From assembly GCF_900113705.1 (NCBI RefSeq), contig NZ_FOQI01000004.1:62001-126000 (forward strand): a DNA stretch of 64,000 nt. Reading direction: 5' to 3'. The position numbers and the translations under genes are program-made. This DNA is from Collimonas sp. OK307 (lineage in GTDB: Bacteria; Pseudomonadota; Gammaproteobacteria; Burkholderiales; Burkholderiaceae_D). This document shows, one piece after another, positions 1 through 10,322 of this stretch. Numbering within the stretch: the first letter of the stretch is position 1; each line of letters begins with the position of its first letter. The notes beneath the pieces are model-generated. The model was not told the origin of the DNA, searched no databases, and saw only the letters and a list, made by a program, of their open reading frames with translations.

Positions 1-108
1 CACCTTTGCACCCCGCACTTGCTTTACAGTTGCGTAAATGGGGAGCCTTCAGCCGAATTCCAATGGCAGGCAACAGATTTCCCACTCTTAGCAAATTGCA
101 AATTTACC

Positions 109-855
109 ATGTACAAAATCGTACTAATGCGCCACGGCGAATCCACCTGGAACCTGGCAAACCGCTTCACCGGCTGGGTTGACGTCGACCTGACCGAAAA
201 AGGCGTGGCCGAAGCCCGCCAGGCTGGCCAGCTCCTGCAACAAGCCGGCTTCACTTTCGACCTGGCTTACACTTCCGTATTGAAGCGCGCCATCCGTACC
301 CTGTGGGGCACGCTCGACGAAATGGACCTGATGTGGCTGCCGGTCCGGCACCACTGGCGTCTCAACGAACGTCACTATGGCGCACTGCAAGGCTTGAACA
401 AGGCGGAAACGGCTGCCAAATACGGCGACGAACAGGTCATGGTGTGGCGCCGCAGCTACGACACACCGCCGATGCCGCTGGACGCGGACGATCCGCGCAC
501 GTCCTATAACGACCCACGCTATGCAGGCTTGAAGCGCGAAGAAATCCCGCTGACCGAATGCCTGAAAGATACGGTAGCGCGTGTGTTGCCATTTTGGAAT
601 GATGAAATCGCCCCGGCCATCCGTAGCGGCAAGCGCATCATCATCTCGGCCCACGGCAATAGCTTGCGCGCCCTGATCAAAATGCTGGACGGCATCAGCG
701 ATCAGGATATCGTCGGTCTCAACATCCCCAACGGCCAGCCACTGGTCTACGAACTGGACGCCGACCTGAAGCCGATCAAGAGCTATTATCTCGGCGACCA
801 GGCAGCGATTGCAGCGGCAATGAACGCCGTCGCCAGCCAGGGGAAAGCGAAATAA
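109..855 (+). CDS. gpmA: 2,3-bisphosphoglycerate-dependent phosphoglycerate mutase
   Basis: Cytosolic glycolytic and gluconeogenic enzyme interconverting 3- and 2-phosphoglycerate through a phosphohistidine. The N-terminus carries the histidine-phosphatase signature LMRHGES with the catalytic His at residue 9; the second active-site His lies in [11 protein letters not shown] near residue 180. The 248-residue length matches dPGM enzymes. The ATG at 109 was chosen because the protein then begins [12 protein letters not shown] like the family; the frame is open back to 19 but that extension is not conserved-looking. It heads a same-strand series with envC, ctpA and moeB, an order seen in Burkholderiales. 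Confidence 0.96.
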   Translation: MYKIVLMRHGESTWNLANRFTGWVDVDLTEKGVAEARQAGQLLQQAGFTFDLAYTSVLKRAIRTLWGTLDEMDLMWLPVRHHWRLNERHYGALQGLNKAETAAKYGDEQVMVWRRSYDTPPMPLDADDPRTSYNDPRYAGLKREEIPLTECLKDTVARVLPFWNDEIAPAIRSGKRIIISAHGNSLRALIKMLDGISDQDIVGLNIPNGQPLVYELDADLKPIKSYYLGDQAAIAAAMNAVASQGKAK

Positions 856-938
856 ATATCTCGCTGGGTAGGCTCCTGAAGCTCCTGACCTGCAGTAAAT
901 CCAGTCACGCCATTGGCCAAGCGCCATCAGCGTGGCTG

Positions 939-2384
939 TTGGCGCTGGCGCTTTTGCTGGCAGCGGCACTGCCGGCGGGCGCCAATGCAGCCCCCAAAAT
1001 CACTGAGCGCAGCAAGCAAAAGCAAGCGGCAGAAGCGCAGCGTGCCGACTTGCGCCAAAAACTGGACAACCTCAAGCGCGACATCAGCCAGACGGAAACC
1101 GAGAAAGACAATGCCAGCGACGCCCTGGCAGACTCCGAAGCAGCGGTTTCCAAGGCCACCCGCTCTTTGCGTGATCTCGGCGCAGAACAGCAGCAAACCG
1201 AAGCCAGGCTGGCCAAACTGGCGAAGCAGCACGATGACTTGAGCAAAACCGTGGCTTTGCAGCAAACACAGCTAGCCAACTTGCTGCGTCAGCAATATGT
1301 TGCCGGCAATGAAGACCGAATCAAGCTGCTACTGTCGGGTGATAACCCGAATCGCATTAATCGCGATCTGCAATACATGGGTTACGTATCGCAGGCGCAA
1401 GTCAAGCTGCTGGAGGCGCTACGCGCCAATCTGGCTGCAGTGGAAGCAAATCAGACCGAAGCCCAGGATGCCAAGGATGACCTGGACGAAATTGCCCAGG
1501 AGCAGCGCGATCAAAAGAATCTGCTGGAAAAAGAAAAGGCCAAGCGCGCTACCCTGCTGACCCAGCTTTCCAGCAAACTGGTTAGCCAGCGCAAGGAAGC
1601 CGGCAATATCCAACGCGACGATCAACGCTTGTCAGGTCTGGTCGACAAGCTGGCGCAACTGATCGAAAACCAAAAGAAAGCCGATGCTGCAGCGGCGGCG
1701 GCCCGTGAGAAACTACGTCAGCAACAGCTGGCGCAAGCCGCTGCCAAGGCCCAGGCAGCGCTTGAACGCCAGCGCCAGCTCGAGCAACAGCGCCAGCTTG
1801 CCAACCAGGCCAGGAAACCGCCTGCCACCGATAACCAGGCCAAGCCTGGCCAGGCGGGACCGAAGGTACCGAACCCGGATGCGATCGACGACGATCAGCC
1901 ACCGCCGGTAGCAGCAACGCCGCCCCCTGCGCCAGCGCCACTGGCCCGTAACGAGCTGACCCCGGAAGCCGATAGCGCCTACGGCAAGCCGTTCGATTCC
2001 CTGCGCGGCCAGCTCAGGCTGCCGGTGCGCGGCGACGTCATGGCACGCTTTGGCAGCAAACGCGGCGACGGCCCGAGTTGGAAAGGCTTGTTTATCCGTA
2101 CTCCGGAAGGTAGCGAAGTGAAGGCAGTTGCCGCTGGCCGGGTTGTCTTCGCCGACTGGCTGCGCGGCTTCGGTAACCTGATCATTGTCGATCACGGCAA
2201 CCAGTACATGACCATTTACGGTAATAATCAGGCATTATTGAAACGTCCCGGAGATGCGGTCAAAACCGGCGACGTGATTGCCAGTGCCGGCAACAGCGGC
2301 GGCAATGAACAATCAGGTTTATACTTTGAAATTCGGCATCAAGGCCGTGCGTTTGACCCACTCGGATGGGTAACTACTAGGTGA
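939..2384 (+). CDS. envC: Murein hydrolase activator EnvC (degenerate LytM/M23 protein)
   Basis: Periplasmic protein that activates septal amidases during cell separation. It has a hydrophobic export segment ending ANA, a long Gln/Lys/Ala-rich coiled coil (about residues 25-250), a Pro/Ala-rich linker, and a C-terminal LytM domain (about 365-481). The LytM domain has WKGLFIRTPEG and GLYFEIRHQGRA where active M23 peptidases keep zinc-binding His residues, so it should be a non-catalytic activator, as in E. coli EnvC. The start is uncertain: no in-frame ATG precedes the signal region. The TTG at 939 gives almost no basic n-region, and the frame stays open further upstream. It sits 3 bases before ctpA. 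Confidence 0.9.
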   Translation: MALALLLAAALPAGANAAPKITERSKQKQAAEAQRADLRQKLDNLKRDISQTETEKDNASDALADSEAAVSKATRSLRDLGAEQQQTEARLAKLAKQHDDLSKTVALQQTQLANLLRQQYVAGNEDRIKLLLSGDNPNRINRDLQYMGYVSQAQVKLLEALRANLAAVEANQTEAQDAKDDLDEIAQEQRDQKNLLEKEKAKRATLLTQLSSKLVSQRKEAGNIQRDDQRLSGLVDKLAQLIENQKKADAAAAAAREKLRQQQLAQAAAKAQAALERQRQLEQQRQLANQARKPPATDNQAKPGQAGPKVPNPDAIDDDQPPPVAATPPPAPAPLARNELTPEADSAYGKPFDSLRGQLRLPVRGDVMARFGSKRGDGPSWKGLFIRTPEGSEVKAVAAGRVVFADWLRGFGNLIIVDHGNQYMTIYGNNQALLKRPGDAVKTGDVIASAGNSGGNEQSGLYFEIRHQGRAFDPLGWVTTR

Positions 2385-2387
2385 AAC

Positions 2388-3899
2388 ATGGGCAGTAAAC
2401 TCAAGAATATCGGTCTAATCAGCTTAGGCGTCATAGCGGGAATAGGCGCCTCCATCCAGTTCGATGCGATTGCGCAGAAAAGCGCTGCAGCGCCATTACC
2501 GCTGGAGGAATTACGGCAACTGGCCGACGTTTTCGGCCTGATCAAGTCCGATTATGTCGAACCGGCCGACGATAAAAAGCTGCTGACCGAAGCCATTTCC
2601 GGCATGGTGGCCTCGCTCGACCCGCACTCCGCCTATCTGGACAAGAAGGCCTATAAAGAGTTGCGCGAGAGCACCCAAGGCAAGTTTGTCGGCCTCGGCA
2701 TCGAAGTCGGCATGGAAGACGGTTACATCAAGGTGGTATCGCCGATCGAGGATTCTCCGGCCTACCGCGCCGGCATCAAGTCGGGCGATCTGATCACCCG
2801 CCTCGACTCCACTCCGGTCAAGGGCCTGACGCTGGATCAGGCAGTCAAGCGCATGCGTGGCGAGCCCAACACCAAGATCATCCTGACCATCTCGCGCAAG
2901 GATGAAGACAAGCCATTGATCTTCAACATCACGCGCCAGGAAATCCGCGTCCAGAGCGTGAAAGCGAAAGTAGTCGAGCCGGGTTATGCCTGGCTGCGCG
3001 TGACCCAGTTCCAGGAACCGACAGTCGACGACATGGCGAAGAAAATTGCCACCATCTATGCGCAAGAACCGAACCTGAAAGGCCTGGTGCTGGACCTTCG
3101 TAACGATCCGGGCGGCGTATTGCCGGGCGCGATCGGCGTTTCCGCCGCATTCCTGCCCAAGGATTCGGTAGTGGTCACCACCAACGGCCAGTTGCCAAGC
3201 TCGAAGGCTTCGTTCTACGCCAAGCGCGAGTATTACGCCAACCCAGGTAATGATCCGCTGGCGCGCCTGCCTGAAGCACTGAAGAAAGTACCGATGGTGG
3301 TACTGGTCAATACCGGTTCCGCCTCGGCATCCGAAATCGTGGCCGGTGCCCTGCAGGACTATAAGCGCGCCACCATCATGGGCACGCAAACCTTCGGCAA
3401 GGGTTCGGTACAATCGGTAATCGCGTTGCCGCCGGACCGCAATACCGCGGTCAAGCTGACCACCGCCCGTTACTACACCCCGAACGGCCGCTCGATTCAA
3501 GCCAGAGGCATCGTGCCGGACGTGATGGTGGATGAATATGCCGATGGTGACGGCTTGAATGGCCTGCGCCTGCGTGAAGCCGATCTCACCAAGCATCTGA
3601 GCAACGATACTGACAAGCGCCCTGAAGTTACTACGCCTAAGGTCGACGAACTGGAAGAAGCGCAGCGCATTGCGGCAGCTGAAAAGAAACGCAAACCATT
3701 GGAATTCGGTAGCAAGGACGACTTCCAACTGGCACAGGCGTTGAACCAGTTGAAGGGCCTGCCGGTGCAAGTGTCCAAGGTGAAACCGGAGATCCGTTCG
3801 GAAACCGACAAGGACGACAAGGCAACCAAAGATGACAAGCCAGTGCCAGCCGAGGATGGCGTCATCAAGAAGGACCTGATGAAGAACGAGAAAAAATAA
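2388..3899 (+). CDS. ctpA: Carboxy-terminal processing peptidase, S41 family
   Basis: Periplasmic serine protease that trims C-termini of exported proteins and often peptidoglycan hydrolases. It has an N-terminal signal anchor (about 8-28), a PDZ domain (about 95-180), and an S41 catalytic domain with the Ser motif GSASASE (311-316) and the Lys of TFGKGSVQ (K338), the expected Ser-Lys dyad. The last 80 residues are charged and Lys/Asp rich. The ATG lies 3 bases after the envC stop, so the two are co-transcribed and probably coupled. EnvC-CtpA pairing fits a joint role in cell-wall remodelling. A rho-independent terminator follows. Confidence 0.95.
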   Translation: MGSKLKNIGLISLGVIAGIGASIQFDAIAQKSAAAPLPLEELRQLADVFGLIKSDYVEPADDKKLLTEAISGMVASLDPHSAYLDKKAYKELRESTQGKFVGLGIEVGMEDGYIKVVSPIEDSPAYRAGIKSGDLITRLDSTPVKGLTLDQAVKRMRGEPNTKIILTISRKDEDKPLIFNITRQEIRVQSVKAKVVEPGYAWLRVTQFQEPTVDDMAKKIATIYAQEPNLKGLVLDLRNDPGGVLPGAIGVSAAFLPKDSVVVTTNGQLPSSKASFYAKREYYANPGNDPLARLPEALKKVPMVVLVNTGSASASEIVAGALQDYKRATIMGTQTFGKGSVQSVIALPPDRNTAVKLTTARYYTPNGRSIQARGIVPDVMVDEYADGDGLNGLRLREADLTKHLSNDTDKRPEVTTPKVDELEEAQRIAAAEKKRKPLEFGSKDDFQLAQALNQLKGLPVQVSKVKPEIRSETDKDDKATKDDKPVPAEDGVIKKDLMKNEKK

Positions 3900-3918
3900 T
3901 CGTTTTTCACGCTACACT

Positions 3919-3946
3919 AAGGCCGCAGCGATGCGGCCTTTTTTTG
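3919..3946 (+). terminator. Rho-independent terminator after ctpA
   Basis: Stem GGCCGCA / TGCGGCC with a GCGA loop, followed directly by seven T residues. It ends the gpmA-envC-ctpA unit ahead of moeB. Confidence 0.9.
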
Positions 3947-4015
3947 GTCCCGAGCGCTTGCTTGACCTCCCGGTGAAGTTTTCGGAAAACAGTTTTATCT
4001 ATTTGTCAGCGCCCT

Positions 4016-4774
4016 ATGAACGACCAGCAATTACTCCGCTATTCGCGCCACATCCTGCTTGATGAGATCGACATAGACGGCCAGGAAAAAATTCTGGCGG
4101 CGCATGCGCTGATCATCGGCGCCGGCGGCCTTGGCTCGCCGGTAGCGATGTATCTGGCTTCGGCCGGGGTCGGCCACATCACGCTGGTGGATAACGACAG
4201 CGTCGACCTCACCAATCTGCAGCGGCAAATCCTGCATACCAGCGAGCGCGTCGGCCAGGCCAAGGTCAGTTCCGGCAAGACCGCCATGACGCAAATCAAT
4301 CCTGATATCCAGGTCATCGCGTTAGCCGAGCGCGCTGACGAAGCACGTCTTGCTCAGTTGATCGGTGATGCCGATGTAGTCATCGACTGTAGCGACAACT
4401 TCGCAACGCGGCAGGCAATCAACCGCGCCTGTGTAGCTCATCAAGTGCCATTGGTCTCCGGTGCTGCAATCCGGTTCGACGGCCAGATCAGCGTATTCGA
4501 TTCCCGCGACGCCAGCTCGCCCTGCTACGCCTGCCTATTCCCGCCAGACCGGGAGTTCGAAGAAATAGCCTGCTCCACCATGGGCGTGTTCGCGCCGCTG
4601 GTGGGTATCATTGGCAGCATGCAGGCCGCGGAAGCACTCAAGCTGATTGCCGGCATCGGCACTTCATTGTCCGGATTCCTGCTGATGCTGGATGCGCGCA
4701 GCATGGAGTGGACACGCATCGGTGTCGCCCGCGATGCAAGCTGCCTGGTTTGCGGCAAACACCATCACCCCTGA
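4016..4774 (+). CDS. moeB: Molybdopterin-synthase adenylyltransferase / ThiF-HesA-MoeB family
   Basis: E1-like enzyme that adenylates the C-terminal glycine of a ubiquitin-like sulfur carrier (MoaD or ThiS) in the cytosol. The ATP-binding loop is GAGGLGS (36-42), followed by the conserved VDNDSVDLTNLQRQ (58-71). Zinc ligands are CYAC (C170, C173) and CLVC (C243, C246). C186 in EIACSTMG occupies the place of the loop cysteine. There is no C-terminal rhodanese domain; 252 residues equals the MoeB size. It may serve molybdopterin, thiamine or both; the sequence alone does not decide. Confidence 0.9.
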   Translation: MNDQQLLRYSRHILLDEIDIDGQEKILAAHALIIGAGGLGSPVAMYLASAGVGHITLVDNDSVDLTNLQRQILHTSERVGQAKVSSGKTAMTQINPDIQVIALAERADEARLAQLIGDADVVIDCSDNFATRQAINRACVAHQVPLVSGAAIRFDGQISVFDSRDASSPCYACLFPPDREFEEIACSTMGVFAPLVGIIGSMQAAEALKLIAGIGTSLSGFLLMLDARSMEWTRIGVARDASCLVCGKHHHP

Positions 4775-4802
4775 ATCAAAAATCCACTTCCGGCACGCGG
4801 CA

Positions 4803-4832
4803 TTGTTGATGCCGTAACGGGTGAATTATAGT
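4803..4832 (+). promoter_or_regulatory. Possible sigma-70 promoter for phoD-like gene
   Basis: TTGTTG and TATAGT separated by 18 bases in the moeB-phoD gap, giving a leader of about 130 bases that contains the palindrome at 4913-4941. Weak consensus match only. Confidence 0.3.
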
Positions 4833-4912
4833 GCGCGTGCACTTTAGTGTATTTCTTCTGATTAACAGATTTTTCTTTCCCCAATGGCCACCCGTACCTT
4901 AGATTACGGTTT

Positions 4913-4941
4913 GTTATCGCGTCGCCAAGTGTCGCGATAAC
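4913..4941. promoter_or_regulatory. Perfect 9-bp inverted repeat in the phoD leader
   Basis: GTTATCGCG (4913-4921) and CGCGATAAC (4933-4941) flank 11 bases, ending 30 bases before the phoD start. No T-run follows, so a terminator is unlikely; a regulator site or an mRNA hairpin near the ribosome binding site is more plausible. Confidence 0.55.
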
Positions 4942-4971
4942 CAACGAATAACCATAAACGGGGACAAGAAG

Positions 4972-6774
4972 ATGAAGCGCAGACAGTTTCTGAAAGGCTC
5001 GGCATTTTTTACGGTGGTTGCAGCAACCTCCGGATTATTGAGCGCATGCGGTGGCAGTACCAGTGATGGCAGCGTGGGGGATTTTTCTTTTCCTCAAGGA
5101 ATTGCCTCCGGCGATCCTAAAGAAAGCAGCGTGGTGTTCTGGGGCCGCGTGGTGCGGACCAACGGCGCCGCCGCTGCCAACCCGATTGCCGTGCGCCTTG
5201 AAGTCTCGGCCACCTCAGACTTTTCCTCTCTGGCTGCACAGGTCAACCTGAACGCCGTCGCCGACTACGATTTCACAGTGCGCGCCAAAGTAACGCAACT
5301 CAAGCCCGACACCGTCTATTACTACCGCTTTACCGCCGGCAGCGACGTCAGCTTAATCGCCCAGACCAAAACTGCGCCGCTCGCGACAGCCAGCAACAGC
5401 CAGGTGCGCTTCGCCTGGTTCACTTGCCAGGACTGGTCAGTCAACCACTGGCAAGCCATGTCGTTGCTGGCGCAGGAAAACCTGGATTTCGTGGTGCATG
5501 TCGGCGACTACATCTATGAAACCGTGGGCGCCTCGTTCCAGGCCGGCGGCGTGGAACCGGCACATAAGCCGATCACCATACCGGATGGCCTGGCGCACCC
5601 CGGCGGCGGCGTGTATGCCAATACAGTCAACGACTATCGCACGCTGTATCGCACTTACAAGACCGATGCCCGCCTGCAAAGCATCCATCATAAATTCCCG
5701 GTGATTGCGATCTGGGACGATCATGAATTTTCCGACGACTGCTGGCAGGATCATCAGGTCTACACCAACCAAAACAAACAGGAAACGGCACGCCGGCGCA
5801 GCGCCACCCAGGCTTGGGCCGAGTACACACCTATCGATTTCGGCGATCTGTCGTTCGATCTGAACAACACCAGTTACCAGAACATCCGCATCTATCGCGA
5901 TTTCCGTTTCGGCCAGCTGATGCATCTGGTGATGACCGACGAACGCCTGTACCGCGACGACCATATCGTCAGCGAGCAATCTGTGGCACTACAGGCGGGG
6001 CACGATCCGGTCAACGGCGACGATTCGATAGGTTCGCGTTACTTCGTGCCGCAACCGGTCCTGCTGCAAATGGAAGCCCAGGAAACCGCCAGGCTGGGAC
6101 GGTCGCCATCGATACTCGGCACTACGCAAACGCAATGGTGGAAAGACACGTTGAAAAATTCGGATGCTACCTGGAAAGTGTGGGGCAACGAAATCATGCT
6201 GAGCCGCATGTGGGCCGACCTGACCCCACCGGCCTTGGGCATTCCGCCACCCTACAACCAGTTGTATGTAATCAATTGCGATTCATGGGACGGTTACCCC
6301 AGCCACAAAGCAGAACTGCTGTCTTATCTGAATACGCAAAACATCAAGAACGTGGTGGCCATCACCGGCGATCTGCATGCCTTCCAGTGCGGCGTAGTGC
6401 GCACCAATCCAGCCGATCTGAGCAGCACTCCGGTGCTGGTGGATTTTTTGACGGCAGGCATCAGCAGCCAGTCGTTCTATAACTACATCAAATCGGGCGC
6501 CGCGGTAGTCAATCCCCTGCTCGGCGCCCTGGTGCAGACGCCGCAGATTTTCGACAGTCTGCTGAAGGGTTTCAATCCGGACTTCGCCTACGTCGACCAC
6601 GACGCCCAAGGCTACGCGTCAGCCACCGTAACCAACGACAGCATTGTGGTGGTGTTCAATAAAGTGAAACCGCTCGCTGCGGATGGCAGCGCACCGTCGC
6701 AGGCTCTGTTGAAGCGGACCCGCATCACGCTGGCCAAGGGATCGACTACGCCGCAGATTGAAGATAACGTCTGA
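4972..6774 (+). CDS. phoD: Tat-exported alkaline phosphatase PhoD-like lipoprotein
   Basis: Metallophosphatase of the PhoD family, hydrolysing phosphate mono- or diesters outside the cytoplasm. The N-terminus has a twin-arginine type motif (KRRQFLKGS, residues 2-10) followed by a hydrophobic stretch and LLSAC, so Cys26 could be lipidated. A PhoD N-terminal domain (FPQGIASGDP, VVFWGRV) precedes the catalytic core, with HVGDYIYE, WDDHEFSDDCW, WGNEIMLSR and ITGDLHAFQ supplying metal ligands. The 600-residue length is normal for the family. A GGGGAC ribosome-binding site precedes the ATG. Convergent with ribH. I see no convincing Pho box upstream. Confidence 0.92.
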   Translation: MKRRQFLKGSAFFTVVAATSGLLSACGGSTSDGSVGDFSFPQGIASGDPKESSVVFWGRVVRTNGAAAANPIAVRLEVSATSDFSSLAAQVNLNAVADYDFTVRAKVTQLKPDTVYYYRFTAGSDVSLIAQTKTAPLATASNSQVRFAWFTCQDWSVNHWQAMSLLAQENLDFVVHVGDYIYETVGASFQAGGVEPAHKPITIPDGLAHPGGGVYANTVNDYRTLYRTYKTDARLQSIHHKFPVIAIWDDHEFSDDCWQDHQVYTNQNKQETARRRSATQAWAEYTPIDFGDLSFDLNNTSYQNIRIYRDFRFGQLMHLVMTDERLYRDDHIVSEQSVALQAGHDPVNGDDSIGSRYFVPQPVLLQMEAQETARLGRSPSILGTTQTQWWKDTLKNSDATWKVWGNEIMLSRMWADLTPPALGIPPPYNQLYVINCDSWDGYPSHKAELLSYLNTQNIKNVVAITGDLHAFQCGVVRTNPADLSSTPVLVDFLTAGISSQSFYNYIKSGAAVVNPLLGALVQTPQIFDSLLKGFNPDFAYVDHDAQGYASATVTNDSIVVVFNKVKPLAADGSAPSQALLKRTRITLAKGSTTPQIEDNV

Positions 6775-6787
6775 TCAGGTTTCCTTC

Positions 6788-6822
6788 GCTATCGCCCGCC
6801 ATGGTTTGCTGCGGGCGATAGC
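6788..6822. terminator. Hairpin between convergent phoD and ribH
   Basis: Perfect 12-bp stem GCTATCGCCCGC (6788-6799) / GCGGGCGATAGC (6811-6822) with an 11-base loop, in the 59-base gap between two converging genes. No T-run on either side, so it may act as a transcript end-stabiliser or a weak bidirectional terminator. Confidence 0.6.
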
Positions 6823-6833
6823 AAGTTACTGCA

Positions 6834-7685
<852 letters not shown>

Positions 7686-7759
7686 TTACCGAGCGAAAAG
7701 AGAATTTATCACAGAAGTGACAGCCTTGCAGAAGTCGCTCAAACCCCGGCAGTGCAGGC

Positions 7760-8524
7760 TCAGCCGGCTTTCTTCGCCAGTCCGAGATAGGTATCGATCA
7801 CTTTCGGATCGTGCGCCAACTCTGCTGCCGGCCCCTGCAACACCATATCGCCAGTTTCCAGCACATAGGCATAGTCGGCAGCCTGCAAGGCAGCACGCGC
7901 GTTTTGTTCGACCAGCAAAATGGCTACCCCGGTCTGTTTCAAGCGCACGATGATGTGGAATATCTCTTTCACGATCAGCGGCGCCAGGCCGAGGCTAGGT
8001 TCGTCCAGCATCAGCAATTGCGGCTTCGCCATCAGCGCCCGTCCAAGCGCCAGCATTTGCCGTTCGCCGCCGGACAGGCTGCCGGCCTGCTGCTTGCGCC
8101 GCTCCTGCAAGCGCGGGAACAAGTCGTAGACCACCGTCATCTGGTCGGCATAAGCACGGTCGCCTACCTTGTAGCGGCGGTAGCTGCCCAGCAGCAGATT
8201 ATCCTGCACCGTCATGCTGGCAAACAGTTCGCGCGTTTCCGGCACCAGGCACATGCCGCGCGCGACCCGTGTTTCGATCGCTACGCCATCGAGATCCTGG
8301 CCCAGCAAGCTAACCTTGCCACGCATACTGCCGTTGTTAGGCATGGCGCCGGCGATCGCGTTCAGCATGGTCGATTTGCCGGCGCCGTTGGGGCCGATCA
8401 CTGTCACGATCTGGCCGGCGCCAACCTGTAAGCTAGCGCCATGCAACGCCTCGACCTTGCCGTAAGCTACATGCAGATCAACTACATCGAGCACTGGTGT
8501 TGGATCGGCAGCAGAATTATTCAT
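7760..8524 (-). CDS. livF: Branched-chain amino-acid ABC transporter ATP-binding protein LivF
   Basis: Cytosolic ATPase subunit of a high-affinity ABC importer of the branched-chain amino-acid (HAAT) family. It has Walker [13 protein letters not shown], signature [15 protein letters not shown], Walker [14 protein letters not shown] and the LivF-type ending with [11 protein letters not shown]. Its ATG overlaps the 3' end of the fused livM-livG gene by 8 bases, indicating coupling. It is last in the operon running leftward from 12569. Confidence 0.94.
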   Translation of the reverse strand: MNNSAADPTPVLDVVDLHVAYGKVEALHGASLQVGAGQIVTVIGPNGAGKSTMLNAIAGAMPNNGSMRGKVSLLGQDLDGVAIETRVARGMCLVPETRELFASMTVQDNLLLGSYRRYKVGDRAYADQMTVVYDLFPRLQERRKQQAGSLSGGERQMLALGRALMAKPQLLMLDEPSLGLAPLIVKEIFHIIVRLKQTGVAILLVEQNARAALQAADYAYVLETGDMVLQGPAAELAHDPKVIDTYLGLAKKAG

Positions 8525-10322
8525 CGATGCCTCCCAGATAGGCTTCCAGCACAGCCGGGTCCTGTTGAATCTCAGCCGGCAAGCCTTGCGCGATCTTGCT
8601 GCCGAATTCCATCACTACCAGATGGTCTGTCAGGTTCATGACAAAATCCATATCGTGCTCTACCAGCAAAATGCTCATCCCTTCCGCCTTCAGCCTGCGC
8701 AACAAATCTGCCAGCGCCAGCTTCTCTTGATAACGCAAACCGGCCGCCGGTTCATCTAGCAACAACAGGGTCGGGTCGCAGCATAGTGCGCGGGCGATTT
8801 CGAGAATCCGCTGCTGGCCGAGTGCCAGGCTGCCGGCTTCTTCATACAGCAAATGCCCGAGTCCGACGCGCTCCAGTTGTTTTTTCGCTTCAAACAGCAA
8901 GGTCTGTTCTTCGCTGCGATTGAGCCGCAACAGGCTGCGCGCAATGCCGATCACATCGTTTCTATGATCCCGCAGGTGCGCGCCGATGGCGACGTTTTCA
9001 AGCACCGTCATGCTACTCATTAACCGTACGTGCTGGAAGGTGCGGGCAATGCCGCGCGCGACGATCTGGCGTGATGGCAATCCGGAGATGCGCTGCAATT
9101 CGTTCCGGGCGCGAAACTTGATCGAACCGCTGGTCAAAGGCAGGACCCCCGTCACCAGGTTGAACATGGTCGATTTACCGGCGCCGTTGGGACCGATCAA
9201 GCCGACGATTTCTCCCGCTTTGACACTGAAACTCATGTCGTTGACCGCCACCAGACCACCGAATTCCTTTCGCGCCCTCTCAATTTCCAAAACTACGTCA
9301 GCATCCGCATACCTGGCCCGGACAGGTAATGCGGCAGCCGTTTGCGGCGCCAGCGCTGTCGGTTTGTTCGGCATCCATCTGCGCAGATATGGCCATAAGC
9401 CGTCGCGTGCGCGCTGCAGCAACAGCAGCATCAGGATACCGAACACAATGGTTTCGAAATTGCCGTTCGCGCCCAACAGTTTCGGCAGCAGCGATTGCAG
9501 CTGATCTTTCAGCAAGGTCAGGAGTGCCGATCCGAGAATCGCGCCCCACACGTAACCGGCGCCGCCCACCACCGCCATGAACAGGTATTCGATACCAGCG
9601 TTGAGGCCGAACGGCGTCGGACTTACCGAGCGTTGCAGATGCGCATACAACCAGCCCGAGACGCTAGCCAGCAGTGCCGCCAGCACAAAGATCAATACCT
9701 TTATCCAGGTCGTGTTGACGCCCATTGCTTCAGCCATTACAGCACCGCCGTTAAGCGCGCGGATAGCGCGGCCCGAGCGCGAATTCAACAAGTTCTGCAA
9801 ACCGATCAGCGCCACCAGCAAGATCGCCCAGATAAGGTAAAACATCTTGCGCCCGGTATCGAGATCGATGCCAAACAGGTTTAGCGCGGGGATGCCGTTC
9901 AAGCCATCGTATTTGCCGAGGAACTCCAGGTTGCCGAACAAGAAATACAGCGACAGCGCCCAGGCGATCGTGCCGAGCGGCAGATAGTGGCCTGACAAGC
10001 GCATCGTAATCGCACCGATCGCCAGCGCCGCCAGGGTCGTCACGCACAAGCCGGCCAGCAAGCCGAGCCATGGCGACAGTCCGAACTGAGTGCTCAGATA
10101 AGCCGTGGAATAAGCGCCCAGGCCGACAAAAGCCGCCTGACCGAAAGAAGTCAGCCCGCCTACTCCGGTCAGCAGTACCAGGCCCAGCGCCACAATCGCG
10201 TACAGCCCGATGTAGTTGGCCAGGGTGATCCAGAATTCCGGCGTCGGCAAGATTGGCAGCAAGGCCAGAATCGCCACGAAACCAATCAACGCAAAATTAT
10301 TAAGGGAGAATTTTGGCATCAC
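8517..10322 (-). CDS. Fused branched-chain amino-acid ABC permease-ATPase (LivM-LivG)
   Basis: One 601-residue chain joins two subunits usually encoded separately. Residues about 1-310 are a LivM-type permease: multiple membrane helices, [16 protein letters not shown], and the cytoplasmic loop [28 protein letters not shown]. Residues about 345-601 are a LivG-type ATPase with Walker [13 protein letters not shown], signature [15 protein letters not shown], Walker [12 protein letters not shown] and the LivG ending [18 protein letters not shown]. The linker (about 315-345) is Ala/Pro rich. I see no stop or frameshift at the junction, so this is a true fusion. It imports branched-chain or related amides with LivH, LivF and the binding protein. 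Confidence 0.94.
   Translation of the reverse strand: MMPKFSLNNFALIGFVAILALLPILPTPEFWITLANYIGLYAIVALGLVLLTGVGGLTSFGQAAFVGLGAYSTAYLSTQFGLSPWLGLLAGLCVTTLAALAIGAITMRLSGHYLPLGTIAWALSLYFLFGNLEFLGKYDGLNGIPALNLFGIDLDTGRKMFYLIWAILLVALIGLQNLLNSRSGRAIRALNGGAVMAEAMGVNTTWIKVLIFVLAALLASVSGWLYAHLQRSVSPTPFGLNAGIEYLFMAVVGGAGYVWGAILGSALLTLLKDQLQSLLPKLLGANGNFETIVFGILMLLLLQRARDGLWPYLRRWMPNKPTALAPQTAAALPVRARYADADVVLEIERARKEFGGLVAVNDMSFSVKAGEIVGLIGPNGAGKSTMFNLVTGVLPLTSGSIKFRARNELQRISGLPSRQIVARGIARTFQHVRLMSSMTVLENVAIGAHLRDHRNDVIGIARSLLRLNRSEEQTLLFEAKKQLERVGLGHLLYEEAGSLALGQQRILEIARALCCDPTLLLLDEPAAGLRYQEKLALADLLRRLKAEGMSILLVEHDMDFVMNLTDHLVVMEFGSKIAQGLPAEIQQDPAVLEAYLGGIDE

Noticed and set aside
1-108. Possible longer gpmA start at position 19
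   Set aside because: The extra 30 residues do not look like the enzyme; the ATG at 109 gives the standard [12 protein letters not shown] start.
2511-3770. A 419-codon frame antisense to ctpA
   Set aside because: No domain pattern; the opposite strand encodes a full S41 peptidase with all motifs.
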